IMG/VR virus record: IMGVR_UViG_3300020437_000024
Coordinates: 1 to 36,188 of that record
Source of the DNA: a virus
Direction: 5' to 3' (one strand)
DNA length: 36,188 nucleotides
Shown here: in pieces, positions 27,751 through 36,021 of the stretch
Layout: every line of letters begins with the position of its first letter
How positions within the stretch are numbered: position 1 is the stretch's first letter
Notes under the pieces: generated by a model
Database searches by the model: none
What the model was told of the DNA's origin: nothing
Seen by the model: the letters and a program-made list of their open reading frames with translations, nothing else
Position numbers and translations under genes: made by a program

Positions 27751-28582
27751 AGGTTATATTACTATTGCACAAAACAGTGGCGACTTGGATTATGTACGCA
27801 TGGCATACGCACTAGCGGCCAGTATCAAAAAAACGCAAAGCGAAGTTGACGAGTTTGCAATCATTGTAGATCCTAATTACGAAATGCCAGAAGAATATAA
27901 ATGGGCATTTGATTATATTATTCCTATGCCCTGGGGAGATATGGCCGAAGGAAAAGACTGGAAGATAAACAACAAATGGAAATACTATCATGTAACACCA
28001 TTTGATGAAACTGTGGTACTTGATTGTGATATGTTGTTTACTAGAGATGTTTCGCACTGGTGGGATTTACTTGCCAGTAAAGATGTATGGGCCTGTACTC
28101 AAGTCAGAACATATAGAAATGATATTGCCACTAGCACATATTATAGAAAAGTATTTGTTGAAAATAAATTACCAAATGTATACACTGCATTCTTTTATTT
28201 TAAGAAGCCAAACAAAACAGCAGAAGAACTTTTCAAAATGGCAGAGTATATCACTGACAACAGATCAACATTCTACAACAAGTATTTAGATACAAGTGTA
28301 CCTAGTTTCTTAAGTATGGATGTTGTATTTGCACTTGCAATGAAAATATGTGATCTAACTGACGAATGCATAGACGAAAGTTTACATCTACCTACATTCG
28401 TACACATGAAAGGTAAATTACAAAACCATCCAAATGTTGGAGAGAAGTGGCATGAATTTTTAGATGGACAATACATAGATAATCAAATATATGTAAATCA
28501 GTTTAGACAAAACTATCCATTTCATTATGTACAAAAAGAATGGTTAACAGATACAATTATTAAACAGATTGAGGATATGTAA
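27743..28582 (+). CDS. Glycosyltransferase-like protein 2 (GT-A fold)
   Basis: 279 residues, paralogue of the gene before it. The opening SRGYITIAQNSGDLDYVRMA is followed by DEFAIIVDP; D94-C-D96 in ETVVLDCDMLFTRD is the DxD motif in its commonest GT8-like setting. Later motifs include NVYTAFFYFKKPNKTA, a SMDVVFALAMKI helix and THVxMK-like HLPTFVHMKGKLQ, where a histidine could help bind metal. The start is GTG 27743, with GGAGA 9 nt upstream, and the gene overlaps the previous one by 8 nt. The pair probably arose by tandem duplication and then diverged, perhaps adding successive sugars. Substrates are unknown. Confidence 0.74.
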   Translation: MSRGYITIAQNSGDLDYVRMAYALAASIKKTQSEVDEFAIIVDPNYEMPEEYKWAFDYIIPMPWGDMAEGKDWKINNKWKYYHVTPFDETVVLDCDMLFTRDVSHWWDLLASKDVWACTQVRTYRNDIATSTYYRKVFVENKLPNVYTAFFYFKKPNKTAEELFKMAEYITDNRSTFYNKYLDTSVPSFLSMDVVFALAMKICDLTDECIDESLHLPTFVHMKGKLQNHPNVGEKWHEFLDGQYIDNQIYVNQFRQNYPFHYVQKEWLTDTIIKQIEDM

Positions 28583-29145
28583 TGAAAGCAATGTATGTAT
28601 ACTTTGATGACAACGGCAAGATTGTTGGCATAGCAAACAAGCCATCATCTGATAACTATCCTGACACCAACGAAATGGAAACTGATATATCACAAGTGGA
28701 AGATTTTATTTTAGGAAATAAAAACACTTTGGAATATGTTGTTGTTAACAAAAACGGTGTACCTACTATTACAAAACCACAAGAGCTAACTGTACCTTTG
28801 AGTTGGAAGAAGTATTTACGTTTATATACGCCAACTACAGTAATGGAAGATTTTGATATTTTCATTGACAGAAACGTCAAAACCATTTATATTAATTTAA
28901 CAGATAAGTTCTTGAAAGAATTAGAAGATAGTGGTACTGTATATAATTTAGGTGCTACAGGTAAGATTGAAGTTTATTTGTGTGATGCAAGGAATTACAA
29001 ATTTGTTTATTATTCTATGAGTGTTAAACCAGGCGATTTATTTGCAAAAAAAGTTGAACCTATTAAATACAATATAGAGATTCCAAAAGATATAGTTTGC
29101 ATGACAAAAAATATCTTCAACAAAACTAGTTTTAGGATATTATAA
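28582..29145 (+). CDS. Uncharacterised protein between glycosyltransferase genes
   Basis: 187 residues, not recognised. It opens with AMYVYFDDNGKIVGIANKPS, a two-strand hairpin of the kind found at the start of some tail-fibre-associated or assembly proteins. The middle part is rich in beta strands with charged turns (YLRLYTPTTVMEDFDIFIDR, then KTIYINLTDKF) and the C-terminus is basic. A single Cys pair (CDARNY and VCMTKN) is visible and there is no signal peptide. TAATG couples it to the preceding gene and it ends 1 nt before the next start. Its place inside the operon suggests it serves as partner or target of the sugar-transfer enzymes, but this is only guilt by association. Confidence 0.68.
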   Translation: MKAMYVYFDDNGKIVGIANKPSSDNYPDTNEMETDISQVEDFILGNKNTLEYVVVNKNGVPTITKPQELTVPLSWKKYLRLYTPTTVMEDFDIFIDRNVKTIYINLTDKFLKELEDSGTVYNLGATGKIEVYLCDARNYKFVYYSMSVKPGDLFAKKVEPIKYNIEIPKDIVCMTKNIFNKTSFRIL

Positions 29146-29146
29146 T

Positions 29147-30175
29147 ATGGAAAAGAGCGTACCAATTAATGAGTTGGATGTATTCTACATAAGTTACGAT
29201 GAACCACGCAAGGAAGAACACTGGGCCAAGATACTGGATAATGTTCCGTGGGCAAAGCGTGTAGATGGTGTAAAGGGATTTGATAATGCACACAAAGAAT
29301 GTGCTAGACAAAGTGAAACTGAAAGATTTGTAACCATAGATGGTGATAATGAAATTGATCCAAAGTTCTTTGATAACAGATTAACCATAACTGCCAAAAC
29401 TGAAAAAAGTATTTTTAGTTGGAGTGCAGTTAACGTAATCAACGGATTGATTTATGGCAATGGCGGACTTAAAGTTTGGCCAGTAGATACTACACTTGCA
29501 ATGAACACACACGAAGCCGCAGAGGGCGAAGTTGCGGCTGTTGACTTTTGCTGGGACTTAGACTATCAACAAAAGAATGATGTGTACAGTACAAGTTATC
29601 CAAACGGTAGTCCTTATCAGGCATTCAGAGCAGGCTTTCGCGAAGGTGTCAAGATGAGTCTGCACGAGGGCAGTAAAATTGGTATAAAAGATTTTAGACC
29701 TTTTGGTCCTGATGGCACAAAATATGAAGGCTGGAATAGTGGTGCTAGGATATGGCACAAGAATTATCAACGCATGATCATATGGATGACAGTTGGTGCA
29801 GATGTAGAAAATGGATTATGGGGTATGTTGGGTAGCAGGCTAGGTTGTCAGATGACAAACTTAACTGACTGGGACCATACACTTATTAGTGACTACGACT
29901 GGTTTACTAACTTCTTTGAAAATGATATTGCACCTAACTTTGCAGGTACAGATGAAACTTGTTATTACACAGGTTTAGATTGGAGCAAAGAAAAAGTATG
30001 GAATAGAATAAAAGAACTTGGCGAACAACTTAGAGTCGATCTTAATCTTAAGATTGCAGATTTCGATGAAGCAGGTTCAAAATTTTTCAAAGAAGTGTAT
30101 GTTAATCCTACAAGAGTTGGATTTAACTACGATGAAAAGTTTACGGAGTGGTTGCAAATAAGCAGAAAAACATAA
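29147..30175 (+). CDS. Third glycosyltransferase-like protein (GT-A-type)
   Basis: 342 residues. The N-terminus (LDVFYISYDEPRKEEHWAKI, then VPWAKRVDGVKGFDNAHKEC) and the ERFVTIDGDNEI block look like a GT-A nucleotide-diphosphosugar domain, with D65-G-D67 as the DxD equivalent. A region near residues 130-175 has DFCWDLDYQQ and YQAFRAGFREGVKMS, then GWNSGARIWHKNYQRMIIWM. It shows no close similarity to the two upstream paralogues beyond the fold pattern, so it probably joined independently. The ATG is 1 nt after the previous stop, with AGGA about 9 nt upstream. The assignment to sugar transfer is from motif and context only. Confidence 0.62.
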   Translation: MEKSVPINELDVFYISYDEPRKEEHWAKILDNVPWAKRVDGVKGFDNAHKECARQSETERFVTIDGDNEIDPKFFDNRLTITAKTEKSIFSWSAVNVINGLIYGNGGLKVWPVDTTLAMNTHEAAEGEVAAVDFCWDLDYQQKNDVYSTSYPNGSPYQAFRAGFREGVKMSLHEGSKIGIKDFRPFGPDGTKYEGWNSGARIWHKNYQRMIIWMTVGADVENGLWGMLGSRLGCQMTNLTDWDHTLISDYDWFTNFFENDIAPNFAGTDETCYYTGLDWSKEKVWNRIKELGEQLRVDLNLKIADFDEAGSKFFKEVYVNPTRVGFNYDEKFTEWLQISRKT

Positions 30176-30402
30176 TGACAAAACCAAATAAGAAATTTGA
30201 ATTAACAGTTAGAGACATAGAAATAATAGAAATAGCACTTAGAGCAAAAGCAGGACGTAGAGGTATTGCTATTGCTGAAGGTGACACATCTCCGCAACTT
30301 AGAGAAGAGATGCGTGAAATACAAGAACTATTAGGTCGTATACATTCTCAAAAAAATTTCTATGCCAAGTTTACAGATGGCAAACCTTATGTGAGTGGAT
30401 AA
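30175..30402 (+). CDS. Small conserved phage protein, 75 aa
   Basis: Charged, helical protein: FELTVRDIEIIEIALRAKAG, then a second helix REEMREIQELLGRIHSQKNF and a tail ending DGKPYVSG. I recall similar small proteins in marine T4-like phages without knowing a function. An in-frame GTG at 30148 would add nine residues, but ATG 30175 makes a TAATG overlap with the previous stop and a TAATG with the next start, the style of this operon, so I prefer it. Lying directly before a radical-SAM gene, it could be a partner or even a peptide substrate; it has no Cys and no obvious leader-core layout, so the second idea is weak. Confidence 0.68.
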   Translation: MTKPNKKFELTVRDIEIIEIALRAKAGRRGIAIAEGDTSPQLREEMREIQELLGRIHSQKNFYAKFTDGKPYVSG

Positions 30403-31847
30403 TGTCTGGTGAGCTAGATATATACAGAGAAACTAAAAAGAAGATTGACAAAGTCAGTCCTAGTTTCTGTTTGGCTAAATGGCAACAAGTAACATTACAC
30501 TTACACAATGGTCATACACATAGTTGTCACCATCCGCAAACACACAAGATACCTTTACAAGAATTAAAAGACAATCCTAGTGCTTTGCACAATACCAATT
30601 ACAAAAAGCAACAACGTAAAAAAATGCTAGAAGGGTACAGGCCTTCAGAGTGTCAATATTGCTGGAATGTTGAAGACTTAGAAGGTGAACACTTTAGTGA
30701 TAGAACTATTAAAAGTTCAAACGCTGACTGGGCCGCACCTTACTTTGACGATGTTATAGATGCAGGTTGGGAAGGTAATATTACACCACGTGCAGTAGAA
30801 GTAAGTTTTGGTAATGCTTGTAATTTTAAATGCACATACTGTAGTCCTATTTTTAGCAGTAAGTGGCAACAAGAAATACAAGAAAAAGGTCCGTATCCTA
30901 CAAGTCAAAAATTTAATAATCTACATTGGATAGAACAAACGGATCGTAAACCTTTTTTGGAACGTGAAGATAATCCTTATGTAGATGCGTTTTGGCGTTG
31001 GTGGCCTGAACTAAGAACTAAACTTACAACATTTAGAATTACAGGCGGTGAGCCTTTAATGAATAAAAATACATTTCAAGTAATGGATGATCTTATTGAG
31101 AATCCTAATACAGAAATGGCATTAGACTTTAATACAAATTTATGTGTACCAGATAAACTTGTAAAACAGTTTGTAGAAAAAGCAAAAGTATTAACACTTG
31201 AAAACAAAGTTGATAGTGTTAAAATTCATACCAGTGTTGATACGCACGGTGCTCAGGCAGAATGGTTGCGTACAGGATTAAACTATCAGCAATGGTTAGA
31301 TAATATGAATTACATATTAACTGAACTTCCAACTGTTAAAACTGCAATTATGTGTACAACTAATGCATTAAGTTTACCAAAGTTTAAATTTATGTTAAGA
31401 GACTTGTATAACTTAAAAGTAGATCATTATTTAGATGACAGAGCACCAGATGCAGGAGGCAACGGTTCACAATATGATAGAAGAGTTAGTACTGCTATCA
31501 CAATGGCAATACTAAGACATCCGCATCATTTAAATGCACAGATACTACCAAAGGATCCATACTATTGGAATTTTTTAAATGATGCTAGAAATTATATGGC
31601 ATCTAAGGAAGAAGGTAAACATGGTAACAAGCACTATCAAGGTTTCTTTGATTGGGAACTTGATACTATGGATAGATTTATAGATTACACTAAAAGCACC
31701 GTACAAGAAAGAGACTTCAATTTAGAAACTGCCAGAAGAGATTTTAGAATATTTGTTGATGAAAGCGATAAACGTAATGGAACAAACTTCTTAAAAACGT
31801 TTCCTGAATATGCAGATTTTTATCATAGTTGTGGTGCATTACTATGA
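30402..31847 (+). CDS. Radical SAM protein A (pair 1)
   Basis: 481 residues. The radical SAM core motif CNFKCTYC gives C140, C144 and C147 for the SAM-binding [4Fe-4S] cluster, and RITGGEPL (GGE 215-217) contacts the SAM amino group. An N-terminal domain supplies C23, C42, C84 and C87 (FCLAKW, SCHHP, CQYCW), spaced to hold a second cluster, a twitch/SPASM-like arrangement moved ahead of the core. Such enzymes make 5'-deoxyadenosyl radicals; the relatives with auxiliary clusters mostly modify peptides or proteins, some act on sugars. It is paralogous to the gene at 33031, with identical N-terminal cysteine spacing. It starts by TAATG coupling and ends in an ATGA overlap. Confidence 0.87.
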   Translation: MSGELDIYRETKKKIDKVSPSFCLAKWQQVTLHLHNGHTHSCHHPQTHKIPLQELKDNPSALHNTNYKKQQRKKMLEGYRPSECQYCWNVEDLEGEHFSDRTIKSSNADWAAPYFDDVIDAGWEGNITPRAVEVSFGNACNFKCTYCSPIFSSKWQQEIQEKGPYPTSQKFNNLHWIEQTDRKPFLEREDNPYVDAFWRWWPELRTKLTTFRITGGEPLMNKNTFQVMDDLIENPNTEMALDFNTNLCVPDKLVKQFVEKAKVLTLENKVDSVKIHTSVDTHGAQAEWLRTGLNYQQWLDNMNYILTELPTVKTAIMCTTNALSLPKFKFMLRDLYNLKVDHYLDDRAPDAGGNGSQYDRRVSTAITMAILRHPHHLNAQILPKDPYYWNFLNDARNYMASKEEGKHGNKHYQGFFDWELDTMDRFIDYTKSTVQERDFNLETARRDFRIFVDESDKRNGTNFLKTFPEYADFYHSCGALL

Positions 31848-33022
31848 CCAACAAACCTATATGTAAAGCACCATTCATTGCATTAAGATATTCTGCTGAC
31901 GGATATATGGTTCCTTGTTGTTGGATGAAAACTATTCCTTACTTAAAGAAGAATTCAACATCTATTGAATCTTATTGGGAAAATAAAACTATTAAAAAAA
32001 TTAGACAGCAGATGTTAGATGGTGTATTACCAGAAGGTTGCAAAAGATGCACAAATGTTGATGATACTATTAACTATAGTAGGATAGAATTTTATGACAG
32101 AATACTTGATAAAGATTTAGATAATTACAGTGTTGATCAACCTTTAGGACTTTATCAGATAGATTTAAATTTTAGTAACAAATGTAACTTAAAATGCAGA
32201 CACTGCGGGCCATGGAATAGTACTGCATGGGTAAAAGATTATAAACAATTACAACAACTAGAGCCTCACTTTAAAAATCTTAATTATAAGATAAACACGG
32301 ATAGCACAGATTTAATACATCAAAAAAAGTATTTTAAAAATGTTAAAAGACTAGATTTCAAAGGCGGTGAGCCTATGATGCAAGATGAAATGTATATCCT
32401 TTTGGATAATCTAATTAAATGGGATTATGCAAAAAACATACATCTTGTATATATCACTAACGGAACTAAACCTTATGATCATTTAAAGGACCAGTGGAAT
32501 AAATTTAAAAGTATAGGAATAGGTTTAAGTTTTGAAGCAACCGGTGATTTATTTTCCTATGTAAGAGGAGGTGAAGGATTTACTTGGAAACAATTTAATG
32601 AGAACTTACAAGGTTATACTAAAATTAATAATTTACAATATCTATCACTAACACATTCAATAATGAACTTTACATTATTTGATTTACCTCAGCAAGTAGA
32701 ATTTATTATTGACACATATCATAGATATAATTTGAAACCAAAGGCTACAGTACATAATCATTTCTTTGATAATGTTGTAACAAATCCAGCATTTTTAGAT
32801 CCTGTGATATTGCATAAGGATATAAAATTAAAATTAATAAAATTATATGAAAAATATAATTATAAGAGTATTGAGCCTATAAAGAATCGTTTAATATCAA
32901 CACTAGAATATGACAACGAAAAACAATGGAAATTGTTTAAGTCTTATACTAAATCATTAGATAAAATAAGAAATACAAATTTAATAGATCATGTACCTGA
33001 GTTTGAAGATTATTTAGAATAA
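31844..33022 (+). CDS. Radical SAM protein B (pair 2)
   Basis: 392 residues from ATG 31844, chosen over an upstream TTG because it overlaps the previous stop as ATGA. Core motif CNLKCRHC: C114, C118, C121; FKGGEPM: GGE 174-176. N-terminal extra cysteines are C7, C25, C26, C66 and C69 (PICKAPF, VPCCWM, GCKRC), a twitch-like set including a CC pair. It is a paralogue of protein D at 34744 (ICxAPF versus FCMAPW; PCCW versus PCCM). The C-terminal half is Lys-, Asn- and Ile-rich. Substrate unknown. Among the four it is the shortest and, by eye, the most AT-rich. Confidence 0.86.
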   Translation: MTNKPICKAPFIALRYSADGYMVPCCWMKTIPYLKKNSTSIESYWENKTIKKIRQQMLDGVLPEGCKRCTNVDDTINYSRIEFYDRILDKDLDNYSVDQPLGLYQIDLNFSNKCNLKCRHCGPWNSTAWVKDYKQLQQLEPHFKNLNYKINTDSTDLIHQKKYFKNVKRLDFKGGEPMMQDEMYILLDNLIKWDYAKNIHLVYITNGTKPYDHLKDQWNKFKSIGIGLSFEATGDLFSYVRGGEGFTWKQFNENLQGYTKINNLQYLSLTHSIMNFTLFDLPQQVEFIIDTYHRYNLKPKATVHNHFFDNVVTNPAFLDPVILHKDIKLKLIKLYEKYNYKSIEPIKNRLISTLEYDNEKQWKLFKSYTKSLDKIRNTNLIDHVPEFEDYLE

Positions 33023-33030
33023 ATATTGAT

Positions 33031-34569
33031 ATGCCAACTTATAAGAACAAAGACGAATCATATACAGAATACAGAGACAGGGTAGTAGATGCTATTAGTC
33101 CAAGTTTCTGTGGAGCAAAATGGTATAATGCAACTGTATGGTTAGGTAGCGGAACTACCACTAGTTGCCATCACCCGCCGGCACATAAAATACCAGTAGA
33201 AGAATTAAAAAGAAGTTACAAAGCATTACACAACACAGAATATAAAAAACTTGTTCGTAAACAAATGCTTGATGGAGAACGTCCAACTGAATGCGAATAC
33301 TGTTGGAAGATCGAAGATCTTGGAAAAGATAAAGTAAGTGATAGAGTATACAAAAGTGTTATCTATAGTGATAGTGCTTTGAAAGAAGCAAAAACAAAAT
33401 ACGATTGGACACAAGATGTAGATCTAAAGACATTAGAAATAGCATTTGATGCAAACTGTAATTATGCTTGTTCATACTGCAATGCTAGTTTTAGTACAAC
33501 ATGGATGAATGATATTCGTAAGAACGGTGCATATCAAAACCTAGTATCAGATGGTGCAAGGGCATTCCAACAAGATGGTAAGTGGGCACAACCTTATGGT
33601 GTAAAGAACAAAGACAATCCTTACACAGAAGCATTTTGGGAATGGTGGACAAAAGAGTTGCAATACAGTTTAGAAGAACTTAGAGTCACAGGTGGCGAAG
33701 CAACTATGTCACAAGACTTTTGGAAACTTATGGATTGGTGGCAAGAAAATCCTAGTTGTGAAGTTAGACTTGCTGTTAACAGCAACTTAGGTCCAAAGCC
33801 AGAACTTATGCAAAGACTATGCGATGCCACACATAGTTTCAAGTACTTTGATTTGTATACAAGTAACGAAGCAACAGGCCTACAAGCAGAATATATAAGA
33901 GATGGTTTAGTATGGGATACATGGCTCAGTAACTGTCGTAAAATGATGAATGAGGGTAACTTACGTGAATTCCATATGATGCTTACTATTAACGCTCTAT
34001 GCTTGTTTAGCCTACCAGAATTTTTAGATGAAATGTTAAAACTAAAAACAGAAAAAGATAATAAACATTTCCCTACAATGAGTTTTAACATATTGCGTTT
34101 TCCTAGTTTCCAAAGTGCATTAGTGTTACCACAAGAAATAAGACAAGAACGTGCTGATGCATTACAGCAATGGATCGATACTAATGGAGATAACAAGTAT
34201 ATACACGAAATGGAAATTGATGGAATCAAAAGATTGATCTCTTACCTAGAAGAGGTCGAAGAAGGTCATAAGTATACAAGTAGTATTGAAAGCAGACATA
34301 GAGACTTCAAGAGTTTTTATATGCAATATGACCTACGAAGAAACAAAAGTTTTGAAAAGGCTTTTGGTAATCACCCTAAACTAATAGATTGGTATAATAG
34401 TTTACCAGTCACTAACATAGAACCTATAGCAGGATTGTATGACGGCGATAGCACAAAAGGTTGGAAACACAAACAAGAACTTGAAGAACGTGCTAAACAA
34501 GAAGGCTGGGTACTTGATCCGCAAGGTGCTAATCCAGGCTCACAGGAGTATGTAGTAAAAAATGGATAA
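33031..34569 (+). CDS. Radical SAM protein C (pair 1, GGEA variant)
   Basis: 512 residues. Core CNYACSYC: C143, C147, C150. The GGE motif is at 221-223 but followed by Ala-Thr (VTGGEATMS) instead of the usual Pro. N-terminal C27, C46, C88 and C91 (SFCGAKW, SCHHPP, CEYCW) have exactly the spacing of protein A, so A and C are duplicates. It extends further at the C-terminus (to GSQEYVVKNG). It starts 8 nt after protein B with no clear Shine-Dalgarno sequence, the only loose junction in the cassette, and overlaps the small coiled-coil gene at its end. It most likely acts on a related but different target from A. Confidence 0.85.
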   Translation: MPTYKNKDESYTEYRDRVVDAISPSFCGAKWYNATVWLGSGTTTSCHHPPAHKIPVEELKRSYKALHNTEYKKLVRKQMLDGERPTECEYCWKIEDLGKDKVSDRVYKSVIYSDSALKEAKTKYDWTQDVDLKTLEIAFDANCNYACSYCNASFSTTWMNDIRKNGAYQNLVSDGARAFQQDGKWAQPYGVKNKDNPYTEAFWEWWTKELQYSLEELRVTGGEATMSQDFWKLMDWWQENPSCEVRLAVNSNLGPKPELMQRLCDATHSFKYFDLYTSNEATGLQAEYIRDGLVWDTWLSNCRKMMNEGNLREFHMMLTINALCLFSLPEFLDEMLKLKTEKDNKHFPTMSFNILRFPSFQSALVLPQEIRQERADALQQWIDTNGDNKYIHEMEIDGIKRLISYLEEVEEGHKYTSSIESRHRDFKSFYMQYDLRRNKSFEKAFGNHPKLIDWYNSLPVTNIEPIAGLYDGDSTKGWKHKQELEERAKQEGWVLDPQGANPGSQEYVVKNG

Positions 34570-34747
34570 CGAAAAATTAGAAAGACTAGAAACAAAAATA
34601 GAAAAATTATCTGTGCAAGTTGAAAAATTGAGCTTGACAGTAGAAAGATTAAGTAATAAACTAGAGCAACATATACAGTTTATTGACAACACATATGAAG
34701 GTCTAAGAAACCCAATCGAAGCGGCGAAACGTTTTTTAAGAAGATGA
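34562..34747 (+). CDS. Small coiled-coil protein, 61 aa
   Basis: MDNEKLERLETKIEKLSVQV and the following residues repeat leucine/valine/isoleucine every three or four positions with charged residues between, a clear heptad coiled coil over about residues 4-42, then a short tail ending AAKRFLRR. It overlaps the end of radical SAM C (8 nt) and the start of D (4 nt), so all three are translationally linked. It may be an oligomerising adaptor for the enzymes. No Cys, no signal peptide. Coiled-coil repeats this short can also be structural connectors. Confidence 0.75.
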   Translation: MDNEKLERLETKIEKLSVQVEKLSLTVERLSNKLEQHIQFIDNTYEGLRNPIEAAKRFLRR

Positions 34748-36021
34748 CAGTAAACAAAGACAGCAAGGCATTTTGTATGGCACCATGGACACACCTTCAC
34801 GTGTGGCCTAATGGTAATGCATATCCTTGTTGCATGACGCATATGGATCAACCAATTGGTAATGCAAGAAAAAGTAAATTGTATGACATTTGGAATAACG
34901 AAAAAATGCGTAAACTTAGACTTGATATGCTACAAGGCAAGTTCAATAGTCTATGCAATAGATGTTTTGAACTAGACAATTCAGGTAGTAACAGTTTAAG
35001 AAAACACATGAATAGAACGTTTACTACACATGATGATGTTGTTGAATCTACTAAAGAAGATGGCACAGTTGACAAGTTCAACATGGCATACATGGATATT
35101 AGATTCAGTAATATTTGTAACTTAAAATGTAGATCATGTGGTCCACATTTAAGTAGTGGTTGGTATGAAGATCACAAGAAATTGTATCCCAATGGTAACA
35201 ATGACTTTCCAAAGATTGATCATGCAACTGATGATCCTGAAACACTTTGGCAACAACTAGTACCATTGCTTGATACAACAGAAGAGATCTATTTTGCGGG
35301 AGGTGAACCTTTGATAATGGAGGAACACTATCGTATTTTAAAATGGCTTATAGAGAACAACAGAACAGATGTAAGGATAAGATATAATACAAACTTTAGC
35401 AAACTAAAATTCAAGAAAGATGATGTTATAGAACTTTGGAAAAAGTTTAACAGTGTAAGTATAGGAGCAAGTCTTGACGCTATGGGGCAACGTGGCGAAT
35501 ACATGAGAAAAGGTCAAAACTGGGCTGAAGTTGTTTCCAATCGAGAACGCTTAATCCAAGAGGCTCCACACGTTGAATTTTTTGTTAGTTCAACTTATAG
35601 TCTAATGAACAGTCTTCATCTGCCGGACTTTCACAGAGAATGGTTAGAAAAGAAATACATAGACAAACATAGTTTTAACATCAATATCTTAACTGAGCCT
35701 AGGGCTTATAACCTACAGATATTACCACACGAAGTCAAAGTACTAGTGGAACAAAAAATAGAAAACCATATAAACTGGTTGCAAGAAACATACGGTAATA
35801 TGGAATACGGACATGAAAACTATCAGCATGACAACGCAGAGAGTGTAATAAATCACTGGAAGTCAGCAGTTAAGTTCATGTACACAAATGACAGAAGCGA
35901 TGAGATATCGCACTTTTTTGATCGTAACAATAAAGTTGATGGTATTAGAAACGAGAAGTTCTTTGATACATTTCCAGAACTAGATGTATTAAGAAGAAAG
36001 TATTCTAATCACAGGGTCTAA
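34744..36021 (+). CDS. Radical SAM protein D (pair 2, twitch type)
   Basis: 425 residues. The N-terminal block FCMAPWTHLHVWPNGNAYPC gives C11, C29, C30, with C71 and C74 in LCNRCFE, the five extra cysteines of twitch-type enzymes. Core CNLKCRSC: C125, C129, C132; AGGEPLIM: GGE 186-188. It is a paralogue of protein B. Relatives annotated as twitch-domain radical SAM proteins are frequent in marine T4-like phages, where their job is not known to me. It is the last gene of the cassette. Its 3' end overlaps the convergent gene by 33 nt. Confidence 0.88.
   Translation: MTVNKDSKAFCMAPWTHLHVWPNGNAYPCCMTHMDQPIGNARKSKLYDIWNNEKMRKLRLDMLQGKFNSLCNRCFELDNSGSNSLRKHMNRTFTTHDDVVESTKEDGTVDKFNMAYMDIRFSNICNLKCRSCGPHLSSGWYEDHKKLYPNGNNDFPKIDHATDDPETLWQQLVPLLDTTEEIYFAGGEPLIMEEHYRILKWLIENNRTDVRIRYNTNFSKLKFKKDDVIELWKKFNSVSIGASLDAMGQRGEYMRKGQNWAEVVSNRERLIQEAPHVEFFVSSTYSLMNSLHLPDFHREWLEKKYIDKHSFNINILTEPRAYNLQILPHEVKVLVEQKIENHINWLQETYGNMEYGHENYQHDNAESVINHWKSAVKFMYTNDRSDEISHFFDRNNKVDGIRNEKFFDTFPELDVLRRKYSNHRV

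Noticed and set aside
33018-33025. AATAAATA between radical SAM B and C as a sixth late promoter
   Set aside because: It has A in place of the first G, is partly the stop codon of B, and the start site would fall on the ATG, leaving no leader.
33621-34229. Minus-strand open frame of 202 codons inside radical SAM C
   Set aside because: Antisense shadow of a clear enzyme gene with conserved motifs on the plus strand; the product has no recognisable pattern.
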